Part shown: positions 1 through 6,585 of the stretch, in pieces
Layout of the letters: every line of letters begins with the position of its first letter
Numbering within the stretch: the first letter of the stretch is position 1
NCBI GenBank assembly: GCA_946480685.1
Contig: CAMLLI010000052.1
Location: forward strand, 1-11,352
DNA length: 11,352 nucleotides
Reading direction: 5' to 3'
DNA from: an uncultured Flammeovirgaceae bacterium
Lineage (GTDB): Bacteria; Bacteroidota; Bacteroidia; Cytophagales; Cyclobacteriaceae
Notes under the pieces: generated by a model
The model's database searches: none
Seen by the model: the letters and a program-made list of their open reading frames with translations, nothing else
Told to the model about the DNA's origin: nothing
Position numbers and translations under genes: made by a program

Positions 1-3000
1 GAAGTCGATGTGGGTTTCGTTGAATACTTCAAGTGAAGCAAGTTCGATTACGGCTTTCACATCATTCTCGAACAACACCGGCAGAATGATCAGGTTGGAT
101 GGTTTAGCTTTACCTAAACCGGAACTGATCTTGACGTATCCTTGCGGAACGTTGGTAAGCAATATCTTTTCTTTTTCAAAAGCACATTGTCCTACAAGAC
201 CTTCGCCTATAGCAAATTCTTTCGGAACAGTTTTCTCATCTTTATAGGCATAGGCAGAGAAGAGTTTCAATTTCACATTTGAAGTTTCTTCGTCCTGCTT
301 CAGTATATAGAATGCACCGAAGTGTGCATTTACCACTTGCGCCAGCTCCGAGAGGATACGTTTTGATACAGTATCAAGATCGCGTTGTCCCTGCAACATC
401 TGCGTGAATTTCGCGAGGTTCGATTTGAGCCAGTCCTGATCCTGGTTACGCAACGTAGTTTCGCGCAGGTTCGTGATCATCTGGTTGATCGTATCTTTCA
501 ACGCCTCGAGTTCACCTTTCGCATCCACACGAATGGTTCGTGTCAAGTCACCCTTCGTTACCGCAGACGCCACTTCCGATATAGAGCGCACCTGCGTTGT
601 TAAGTTAGCCGCGAGCTGGTTCACGTTCTCTGTCAAATCTTTCCATGTACCCGATGCACCCGGCACACTTGCCTGACCACCGAGTCGTCCTTCAACACCC
701 ACTTCGCGCGCCACCGTTGTTACCTGGTCGGCAAACACCGCGAGTGTATCAATCATCTCGTTGATCGTATCCGTAAGCTGTGCTAATTCTCCCAAGGCAT
801 TGATCGAAAGTTTCTGTTTCAAATTACCTTTCGCCACAGACGTCACAACCTTTGCTATACCACGCACCTGACCTGTTAAGTTGGATGCCATCTGGTTTAC
901 GGAGTCGGTCAAATCTTTCCATGTACCCGCTACACCGCGTACTTCAGCTTGTCCACCAAGTTTACCTTCGGTACCCACTTCACGCGCCACACGCGTTACT
1001 TCAAATGCGAATGAGTTGAGCTGCTCCACCATGGTGTTCACCGTGTTCTTCAACTCCAACATTTCACCGCGCACGTCCACCGTAATTTTCTTGGACAAGT
1101 CTCCGTTCGCCACCGCGGTTGTTACACCCGCTATATTTCGTACCTGGTCAGTCAGGTTACCCGCCATCTGGTTTACAGAGTCCGTCAAATCTTTCCATGT
1201 ACCTGCCACACCGGGTACGAATGCCTGTCCACCCAGTTTACCTTCAGTACCTACCTCTCGTGCCACACGCGTTACTTCGGATGCAAAACCACGAAGCTGA
1301 TCCACCATCGTGTTCAGCGTTTCTTTCAACTGCAAAATTTCTCCGCGTACGTCCACAGTAATTTTCTTCGACAAGTCACCGTTCGCCACGGCCACCGCTA
1401 CGTTCGCTATATTTCGGATCTGCGCAGTAAGGTTACCCGCCATCTGGTTTACGGAGTCAGTCAATCCTTTCCATACACCACCAACACCTTTCACCGTTGC
1501 CTGTCCGCCAAGTTTACCTTCGGAACCCACTTCACTCGCCACACGCGTTACTTCCGATGCGAAAGAGTTGAGCTGATCCACCATCGTGTTGATCGTGTTC
1601 TTCAACTCCAACATTTCACCTTTCACGTCCACGGTAATTTTCTTGGACAAGTCTCCCTTCGCCACCGCAGTTGTTACCTCTGCTATATTTCGTACCTGGT
1701 TCGTCAGGTTATCCGCCATCTTGTTTACAGAGTCTGTCAAGTCTTTCCATGTACCACCAACACCCGGTACATCGGCCTGACCTCCGAGCTGTCCTTCAGA
1801 ACCTACTTCACGCGCCACACGCGTTACCTCGGAACCGAATGAGTTGAGCTGATCCACCATCGTGTTGATCGTGTTCTTCAACTCCAACATTTCTCCGCGA
1901 ACATCCACCGCGATCTTTTTGGACAAGTCTCCTTTCGCCACCGCGGTTGTTACGTCTGCTATATTTCGAACCTGGTTGGTAAGGTTGGATGCCATCTGGT
2001 TTACGGAATCGGTCAAGTCTTTCCATGTACCACCAACACCCGGTACGTTTGCCTGTCCACCAAGCTGACCTTCTGAACCCACTTCACGCGCCACACGCGT
2101 TACTTCTGAAGAAAATGAGTTGAGCTGATCCACCATGGTATTGATAGTGTTCTTCAACTCGAGCAATTCTCCTTTCGCATCCACGGTAATTTTCTTGGAC
2201 AAGTCACCGTTCGCCACTGCGGTTGTTACCCCGGCTATATTTCGCACCTGACCTGTCAAGTTCGATGCCATCTGGTTTACCGAGTCGGTAAGATCTTTCC
2301 ATACACCACCAACACCTTTCACCGTGGCCTGTCCACCGAGTTTACCTTCGGTACCTACTTCAAGTGCCACACGCGTTACTTCCGAACCGAAGGAGTTGAG
2401 CTGATCCACCATGGTATTTATAGTGTTCTTCAACTCCAACATTTCTCCGCGCACGTCCACGGTAATTTTCTTGGACAAGTCACCATTCGCCACCGCGGTT
2501 GTTACACCCGCTATATTTCGTACCTGGTTGGTAAGGTTACCCGCCATCTGGTTTACCGAGTCTGTCAAATCTTTCCATGTACCACCAACACCTGGTACAT
2601 CGGCCTGTCCACCGAGCTGCCCTTCCGAACCCACTTCACGTGCCACACGCGTTACCTCGGAAGAGAATGAGTTGAGCTGATCCACCATGGTATTTATAGT
2701 GTTCTTCAACTCGAGCAATTCTCCTTTCGCATCCACGGTAATTTTCTTGGACAAGTCACCTTTCGCCACCGCCGTTGTTACCCCCGCTATATTTCGCACC
2801 TGGTTGGTAAGGTTACCCGCCATCTGGTTTACCGAGTCGGTAAGATCTTTCCATACACCACCAACACCACGCACCGTTGCCTGTCCACCGAGTCTTCCTT
2901 CTGTACCTACTTCAAGTGCCACACGCGTTACCTCGGAAGAGAACGAGTTAAGCTGATCCACCATCGTGTTGATCGTGTTCTTCAACTCCAACATTTCTCC

Positions 3001-3795
3001 TTTCACATCCACGGTAATTTTCTTCGAAAGATTACCGCGTGCTATAGCCGTTGTTACTTCCGCTACATTTCGCACCTGGTTGGTAAGGTTACCGGCCATT
3101 TGGTTTACCGAGTCCGTAAGATCTTTCCATACACCGTCAACACCTTTTACTTTCGCCTGTCCGCCAAGTTTACCTTCGGAACCCACTTCACGTGCCACAC
3201 GCGTTACCTCCATGGAGAACAGGTTCAGCTGCTTCACCATGTCGTTTACTTCTTTCGCGATGCGCGCAAATTCACCTTGCAATACGTGACCACCAATTTC
3301 CTGTGGCATCTCCTGTGAAAGATTTCCTTTCGCCACCGAACTGATTACGTGCGCGATTTCTATAGTAGGGTGCACAAGGTCAGAGATCAATACATTCAAC
3401 GAGTTTACACCGCTGGCCCACGATCCTTTCGCATTGGGTAACTCGATACGTTGCGTAAGTTTACCTTGCTTACCGATCGTATTACCGGCACGCATAAACT
3501 CCTGCATCATCTTTTCATTCATGGAAATGATGTCATTCAGCGTATCGCATATTTTACCGCTGATACCGACCTGATCGAACGGCATGCGCACCGAGAAATT
3601 TCCATTTCGTACTTCAGTCAATACGCGCAGCAATTCACGGTTATCCAGGATACCCATGAACTGGTGGTATTGTTCTTCGTTTATAGTATAGCGGGGAACA
3701 GGTTTCTTTTTCCCGGCAGATTTAGGAGGGGAAATTACTGCAACATCATCACCGTTCTTCGAAGATGAATGAGTTGTCTTCGCTTTTTTGCCCAT
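1..3795 (-). CDS. Poly-HAMP cytosolic sensor (Nik1-like histidine kinase), 3' end outside window
   Basis: The frame is open from ATG (3793-3795) to the window edge, 1265 codons, so the C-terminus is missing. The start is supported by a lysine-rich N-terminus (MGKKAKTT) and an AT-rich upstream region. Residues about 46-185 hold HAMP-like segments (for example [11 protein letters not shown] and [10 protein letters not shown]). Residues 186-1105 are ten 92-residue units, each with [32 protein letters not shown] and [12 protein letters not shown] motifs. This is the repeat of fungal group III (Nik1/Os-1) kinases, where each unit is a canonical plus a divergent HAMP. A helical linker (about 1106-1140) leads into a GAF domain (about 1140-1265, with [10 protein letters not shown] and [10 protein letters not shown]). 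No membrane segment or signal peptide is visible, so it is probably soluble, as Nik1 is. Relatives continue into HisKA, HATPase and often receiver domains; that part is inferred. The sensed signal is unknown. Confidence 0.93.
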   Translation of the reverse strand, partial: MGKKAKTTHSSSKNGDDVAVISPPKSAGKKKPVPRYTINEEQYHQFMGILDNRELLRVLTEVRNGNFSVRMPFDQVGISGKICDTLNDIISMNEKMMQEFMRAGNTIGKQGKLTQRIELPNAKGSWASGVNSLNVLISDLVHPTIEIAHVISSVAKGNLSQEMPQEIGGHVLQGEFARIAKEVNDMVKQLNLFSMEVTRVAREVGSEGKLGGQAKVKGVDGVWKDLTDSVNQMAGNLTNQVRNVAEVTTAIARGNLSKKITVDVKGEMLELKNTINTMVDQLNSFSSEVTRVALEVGTEGRLGGQATVRGVGGVWKDLTDSVNQMAGNLTNQVRNIAGVTTAVAKGDLSKKITVDAKGELLELKNTINTMVDQLNSFSSEVTRVAREVGSEGQLGGQADVPGVGGTWKDLTDSVNQMAGNLTNQVRNIAGVTTAVANGDLSKKITVDVRGEMLELKNTINTMVDQLNSFGSEVTRVALEVGTEGKLGGQATVKGVGGVWKDLTDSVNQMASNLTGQVRNIAGVTTAVANGDLSKKITVDAKGELLELKNTINTMVDQLNSFSSEVTRVAREVGSEGQLGGQANVPGVGGTWKDLTDSVNQMASNLTNQVRNIADVTTAVAKGDLSKKIAVDVRGEMLELKNTINTMVDQLNSFGSEVTRVAREVGSEGQLGGQADVPGVGGTWKDLTDSVNKMADNLTNQVRNIAEVTTAVAKGDLSKKITVDVKGEMLELKNTINTMVDQLNSFASEVTRVASEVGSEGKLGGQATVKGVGGVWKGLTDSVNQMAGNLTAQIRNIANVAVAVANGDLSKKITVDVRGEILQLKETLNTMVDQLRGFASEVTRVAREVGTEGKLGGQAFVPGVAGTWKDLTDSVNQMAGNLTDQVRNIAGVTTAVANGDLSKKITVDVRGEMLELKNTVNTMVEQLNSFAFEVTRVAREVGTEGKLGGQAEVRGVAGTWKDLTDSVNQMASNLTGQVRGIAKVVTSVAKGNLKQKLSINALGELAQLTDTINEMIDTLAVFADQVTTVAREVGVEGRLGGQASVPGASGTWKDLTENVNQLAANLTTQVRSISEVASAVTKGDLTRTIRVDAKGELEALKDTINQMITNLRETTLRNQDQDWLKSNLAKFTQMLQGQRDLDTVSKRILSELAQVVNAHFGAFYILKQDEETSNVKLKLFSAYAYKDEKTVPKEFAIGEGLVGQCAFEKEKILLTNVPQGYVKISSGLGKAKPSNLIILPVLFENDVKAVIELASLEVFNETHIDF
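481..3240 (-). repeat. Ten in-frame 276-bp tandem repeats coding for 92-aa HAMP pairs
   Basis: The Met codon of the MVDQL-type motif recurs with its CAT at 478-480, 754-756, 1030-1032, 1306-1308, 1582-1584, 1858-1860, 2134-2136, 2410-2412, 2686-2688, 2962-2964 and 3238-3240. Every step is exactly 276 bp, so ten units fill 481-3240 with no insertion or deletion. The edge units (481-756 and 2965-3240) are the most divergent. Central units share long identical stretches: about 44 bp recurs at both 2395-2438 and 2671-2714, and about 60 bp is shared between the units near 2150 and 2700. The fixed length fits a mechanical constraint, because HAMP helices must keep register. Confidence 0.95.
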
Positions 3796-3998
3796 GAGGT
3801 AGAAATTTTGAAAGAACAATTTACTGGAGAAAAATTCACAAATACACGTGTGTAGAAATTAAAAAAAAGAATTTATCGAAAAAACACAAGAACGTGGATA
3901 ACGATGCGGAATAACTTCTACAGGGTACATGAAAGTGTTTGTTTAAAAAAAGCATGCCATGCTATAGTATATTGTGCAGTAGCGGTAGCGTTGTGAAT
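3796..3998. promoter_or_regulatory. AT-rich upstream region of the poly-HAMP sensor gene
   Basis: This gene-free stretch directly precedes the sensor start on the minus strand. It contains long A/T runs and, on the minus strand, TGTATTTG at about 3840-3847, which fits five of six fixed positions of the Bacteroidota -7 box TAnnTTTG. I found no convincing TTTG -33 partner. An ACACGTGT palindrome sits at 3844-3851, overlapping that box, and could be an operator. No RNA gene or small ORF is evident. The promoter call is weak. Confidence 0.3.
3945..3963 (-). terminator. Possible weak intrinsic terminator after the pfpI-family gene
   Basis: On the minus strand a short palindrome (AGCATGGCATGCT, 3951-3963) is followed at once by seven T residues (3945-3951). 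This has the order of a hairpin plus T-tract downstream of the DJ-1/PfpI gene. The stem is only about five base pairs with a three-base loop, so it could equally be a protein-binding palindrome. Confidence 0.35.
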
Positions 3999-4152
3999 AG
4001 CTGCGAGCTACGAGCTGTGAGCTTCGAGAGCTGCAGGCTGCAGGCCGCTGGTTGCAGGACGTTAATCTGTTTACTTGCATTTTTCCTGCAGCCAGCAGCT
4101 TGCAGCCAGTAGCCCTATATATCTCGCAGCTCGCAACTCAAAGCTCGCAGCT
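3999..4152. repeat. Intergenic imperfect inverted repeat abutting the pfpI stop codon
   Basis: The left arm at 3999-4059 and the right arm at 4084-4152 are imperfect reverse complements around a 24-base centre. The outer 11 bases (AGCTGCGAGCT) pair perfectly and the inner ends (GCAGGA/TCCTGC) pair well, with mismatches and a bulge between. The arms are built from quasi-repeats of AGCTCGCAG and GCAGCCAGCAG. The outer edge of the right arm overlaps the TAG stop (4151-4153) of the upstream minus-strand gene, so the transcript could fold it into a 3' hairpin. The right arm closely matches 4934-5018, which marks it as a member of a dispersed family. Confidence 0.8.
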
Positions 4153-4705
4153 ACTCCTGGTGTACGCCTTCAGCTATTTCTTCTACCATTTTGCGACAGA
4201 ATGCAGGAAGGTCCTTTGGGCTCCTGCTGGTAACTAAACCATTGTCAACTACCACTTCTTTGTCAACCCAGTTGGCACCGGCATTGATGAGGTCTGTGCG
4301 GATGGAAGGGTAGGATGTTACTTCTCGTCCTTCCATGAGACCTGTCTCAATCAGTGTCCACGGTCCATGACATATAGCGGCTATCGGTTTATGCTCTTGT
4401 AAAAAAGCAGTTACAAAATTTACGGCATCCTTGTTCATACGAAGCTGATCCGGATTCAGCACACCGCCCGGTAATACCAGCGCATCATACGACTGCGCAT
4501 TTACTTCGTTCACGGTTTTATTTACTTCGTATTCTTTGCCCCAGTCTTTTTCAGCCCATGCTTTGATCTTGCCTTTTTGTAATGAGACAACATCCACATG
4601 CGCACCGGCATCTTTCAAAGCTTTGATTGGTTCGGTAAATTCAGATTCCTCAAAACCATTTGTTGCGAGCACAGCAACTCTCTTATCTCCCAATTTTGTC
4701 GCCAT
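4151..4705 (-). CDS. DJ-1/PfpI family protein (class I glutamine amidotransferase-like)
   Basis: A complete 184-residue protein starts MATKLGDKRV and ends GVHQE. It shows the PfpI/YhbO-type layout: a first strand with acidic motif NGFEESEF (Glu19/Glu20), then DALVLPGG (residues 74-81), and the nucleophile elbow AAICHGPW with Cys112 and His113. The length is normal for the family (about 170-190). Relatives include PfpI, E. coli YhbO and Bacillus general stress protein 18; described activities are protease, glyoxalase III and a disputed protein or nucleotide deglycase, so the substrate cannot be set here. No signal peptide is seen, so it should be cytosolic. It is transcribed away from the Ku genes and lies 355 bp upstream of the poly-HAMP gene on the same strand. 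The start has no Shine-Dalgarno sequence, only an A-rich leader. Confidence 0.9.
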   Translation of the reverse strand: MATKLGDKRVAVLATNGFEESEFTEPIKALKDAGAHVDVVSLQKGKIKAWAEKDWGKEYEVNKTVNEVNAQSYDALVLPGGVLNPDQLRMNKDAVNFVTAFLQEHKPIAAICHGPWTLIETGLMEGREVTSYPSIRTDLINAGANWVDKEVVVDNGLVTSRSPKDLPAFCRKMVEEIAEGVHQE

Positions 4706-4760
4706 AATTTTTTTGGTTTTAGTGAAGCTGTGCGTGGAAGAAAAAACTATACCGACTGGA
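4706..4760 (-). promoter_or_regulatory. Short 5' region of the pfpI-family gene
   Basis: This is the stretch between the pfpI start and the adjacent repeat element. On the minus strand TAGTTTTT partly fits the Bacteroidota -7 box, about 40 bases before the ATG, but no -33 TTTG is present at the right distance. If the promoter is here, its upstream half lies inside the repeat element that begins at 4761. Confidence 0.2.
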
Positions 4761-5018
4761 GAGTTGCTGGCTTCTGGCTGCTAGTTGCTGGTTTGATTTT
4801 CACAGTGAAACGTTTTCTTCGTAGCAATAATGTTAACGCTTTGTAGAGTTGCTGGCCTCTGGCTGCTGGTTTGATTTTCGTAGCGAAATGATTTCTACTC
4901 TCGTGCAATGTATAGCGTTGCAGCACCTTGTATTTTTCCTGTAACCAGCAGCTTGCAGCCAGCAACCTTTTCCAGCGCCTTTCTCGCAGCTCAAAGCTCA
5001 CAGCTCGCAGCTTGCAGA
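4761..5018. repeat. Second intergenic repeat element with duplicated left arm
   Basis: Two direct copies begin with GAGTTGCTGGC at 4761-4845 and 4846-4925. Both then carry CTGGCTGCT, TGGTTTGATTTT and a weaker tail ending near CGTTGCA/CGCTTTG. Copy one has a seven-base insertion. A right arm at 4934-5018 is partly their reverse complement (GCAGCTTGCAGCCAGCAA) and strongly resembles the right arm of the element at 4081-4152. It fills most of the 455-bp divergent gap between the pfpI gene and the mini-Ku gene. A minus-strand ORF across it is repeat content, not a gene. Confidence 0.75.
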
Positions 5019-5160
5019 ACTACGCTGTCCCATGCAGGGGAATTAAGTGGACAGGCATTTCTACATCTGGCGTTTGCAACTGTGGCGGTGACGCAGAAAT
5101 ATAGCGTTGGCGGGTTGGCACGAAAATTTACAGTATACTACGCTACAACCCTCGCTATTT
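5019..5160 (+). other. Leader region of the mini-Ku gene, no clear feature
   Basis: This is non-repetitive sequence between the repeat element and the mini-Ku start. The mini-Ku frame stays open upstream to an alternative ATG at 5107, but the residues before 5161 do not resemble Ku. I see no consensus Bacteroidota promoter, no Shine-Dalgarno sequence and no structured RNA. Confidence 0.4.
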
Positions 5161-5640
5161 ATGCATACACTTTGGACAGGAACTCTGGAATTTGGCTTGG
5201 TTAATATTCCTTTTAAAATTGGTTCCGCGAGTTTCAGTCCGGGTGCTGATTCTCCCGCACTGGCCAAAGGAAATATAATTCGTATTGAAGATTTTCTGCT
5301 AAAAGATGAAGTGCATCTCCCTTCGCCTTCATCAGATACTACGTTTCAAATACAACCGGAAGATACCGGCCTCCACGCTTTTGATATCTTTCGTCACGGT
5401 CTTATTCGCAATAATAAAGTTGCTTTCGGAACTTTCAATGCACTGGATAATAATCGTGTTTGCTGGTTGCATGCAACCGATACTACGGTTTGGTTTCACC
5501 TCGGTGATGAAGTGCGTGACGCTGAACAACTGAACCGGTATATCAATTTCAGAAAGAGAATCAAACAAAAACAACTTCCTAAAAGGACTTTCAATTCTAC
5601 GGTGAGACAATTACTCGCAGGGCAGATCAGGCTCTTCTAG
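5161..5640 (+). CDS. Short Ku-like protein (divergent, deletion-bearing Ku paralogue)
   Basis: A 159-residue protein starts MHTLWTGTLEFGLVNIPFKI, matching the first strand of the full Ku 660 bp downstream (MKAIWTGAIGFGLVNIPVKL). That match fixes the start at 5161 rather than the in-frame ATG at 5107. Residues 39-120 (IIRIEDFLLKDEV to LGDEVRD) align with Ku residues 88-170 (MIEITDFVQEDEI to FAEEIRD) without large gaps. Between the two blocks it has 14 residues where Ku has 63, so about 49 residues of the beta-barrel core are missing. After residue 120 it has 39 residues against Ku's 83, so the C-terminal region is also short, though basic (RKRIKQKQLPKR). The frame is intact and a terminator follows. 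It could be an accessory or partner Ku, a regulator, or a decaying duplicate. Ku ancestry is well supported; function is not. Confidence 0.75.
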   Translation: MHTLWTGTLEFGLVNIPFKIGSASFSPGADSPALAKGNIIRIEDFLLKDEVHLPSPSSDTTFQIQPEDTGLHAFDIFRHGLIRNNKVAFGTFNALDNNRVCWLHATDTTVWFHLGDEVRDAEQLNRYINFRKRIKQKQLPKRTFNSTVRQLLAGQIRLF

Positions 5641-5677
5641 ATATACTTTTAGATTCCATAACAAACAATCCATTATC

Positions 5678-5727
5678 CCCCCTCTCAGGAGCAGGACGCA
5701 AGTCCTCTCCGAGAGGGTATATTTTTT
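5678..5727 (+). terminator. Intrinsic terminator between mini-Ku and ku
   Basis: CCCTCTC (5680-5686) pairs with GAGAGGG (5711-5717), enclosing an inner AGGAC/GTCCT hairpin with a GCAA loop. A T-rich tail (TATATTTTTT) follows to 5727. The stem-loop plus T-tract, 38 bases after the mini-Ku stop, indicates that mini-Ku transcription can end here and that ku has its own promoter. Confidence 0.75.
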
Positions 5728-5762
5728 CATGCTGGCACATTATTTATAACACTTGTGCAAGG

Positions 5763-5792
5763 GCTATAGAATGTCTTTACGATTACTATAGC
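5763..5792. promoter_or_regulatory. Inverted repeat upstream of ku, possible operator
   Basis: GCTATAG (5763-5769) and CTATAGC (5786-5792) are perfect 7-bp inverted arms separated by 16 bases, about 23-bp centre spacing, ending 31 bases before the ku ATG. It could be a dimeric regulator site or chance, since TATAG strings are frequent in this DNA. No clear -33/-7 promoter pair was found nearby. Confidence 0.3.
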
Positions 5793-5823
5793 TTCAAGAC
5801 ATGTATCATTAAATCGTTTTGAG

Positions 5824-6585
5824 ATGAAAGCAATATGGACAGGCGCTATTGGCTTCGGACTGGTAAATATACCGGTGAAATTATATAGTGCTACACAACA
5901 AAGTGACCTCGATCTTGATCTTCTTGACAAGAAGGATCACGCCAATATAAAATTCCAGCGCGTTAATAAAGAGACCGGTAAAGAAGTTACGTGGTCAAAT
6001 ATAGTAAAGGGCTATAAATACAAAGGCGAATATGTTATCCTTGATGAAAAAGACTTCGAGCGGGCAAGTCCGAAGAAAAGCAAGATGATTGAGATCACGG
6101 ATTTTGTTCAGGAGGATGAGATTGACCCGGTATATTATGAGACTCCCTATTACCTGGAGCCGGAGCGCTCAGGCGCACGCGCCTATAGTTTGTTACATGA
6201 TGCCCTGGTGAAGAGTGAGAAGGCTGCTGTTGGAAGTTTTGTTTTGCGGAGTAAAGAACACTTGTGCGTATTGCGTGCCAGCGAAAAAGTTATCGTACTC
6301 AACCGGATACGTTTTGCTGAAGAGATCCGCGATACTTCCGAATTGAAATTACCTTCTACCAAACCAAAAGCAGCCGAGTTGAAGATGGCGCTTTCGCTGA
6401 TCGATCAGTTAACCGGTCCTTTTAAAATTGACAAGTTCAAAGATACCTATACCGATGAGCTGCGTAAATTGATCAAGGCAAAGGCAACCGGTAAGAAAGC
6501 CGATTATCCAAAACTGAAAGTATCGCATCGTAAATCAACAGACCTGATGTCGCAGCTCAAGGCGAGTCTTAAACGTGCATCATAA
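5824..6585 (+). CDS. ku: Ku, DNA double-strand break end-binding protein
   Basis: The 253-residue protein has a typical bacterial Ku layout and length (usually about 250-300). The N-terminus reads IWTGAIGFGLVNIPVKLYSAT (2-24). Next comes a HANIKFQRVNKETGKEV segment (39-55), then ITDFVQEDEIDPVYYE (91-106), YYLEPERSGARAY (109-121), and the A-L-ring segment ending AEEIRD (165-170). A lysine-rich tail (from about 217) is of the kind that recruits LigD and contacts DNA. It forms a homodimeric ring that threads onto broken DNA ends in non-homologous end joining. The stop (TAA 6583-6585) overlaps the ligD start by one base, so the two are probably translationally coupled. A terminator and 183 bp separate it from the mini-Ku gene. 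Confidence 0.97.
   Translation: MKAIWTGAIGFGLVNIPVKLYSATQQSDLDLDLLDKKDHANIKFQRVNKETGKEVTWSNIVKGYKYKGEYVILDEKDFERASPKKSKMIEITDFVQEDEIDPVYYETPYYLEPERSGARAYSLLHDALVKSEKAAVGSFVLRSKEHLCVLRASEKVIVLNRIRFAEEIRDTSELKLPSTKPKAAELKMALSLIDQLTGPFKIDKFKDTYTDELRKLIKAKATGKKADYPKLKVSHRKSTDLMSQLKASLKRAS

Noticed and set aside
481..3240. Non-coding satellite or transposon-derived 276-bp tandem repeat
   Set aside because: The period is a multiple of three, the frame is open throughout, and every unit encodes a conserved HAMP pair.
881..3289. Plus-strand ORFs of 80-139 residues with repeated FFNSNISP...[13 protein letters not shown]...FTESVKSFH sequences, looking like a repetitive protein family
   Set aside because: They are antisense shadows of the HAMP repeats; the minus frame is open for 1265 codons and encodes recognisable domains.
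4747..5001. Minus-strand 84-residue ORF upstream of the pfpI gene
   Set aside because: It lies wholly within the repeat element, its residues reflect the GCTGCTGG/CTCGCAGC motifs, and it resembles no protein family.
3999..5018. Possible CRISPR array
   Set aside because: The repeats are imperfect, adjoin with no regular unique spacers, and include inverted copies; no cas gene is nearby.
5107..5160. Upstream ATG that would extend mini-Ku by 18 residues
   Set aside because: The extension has no Ku similarity, whereas the Met at 5161 aligns exactly with the start of the full Ku.
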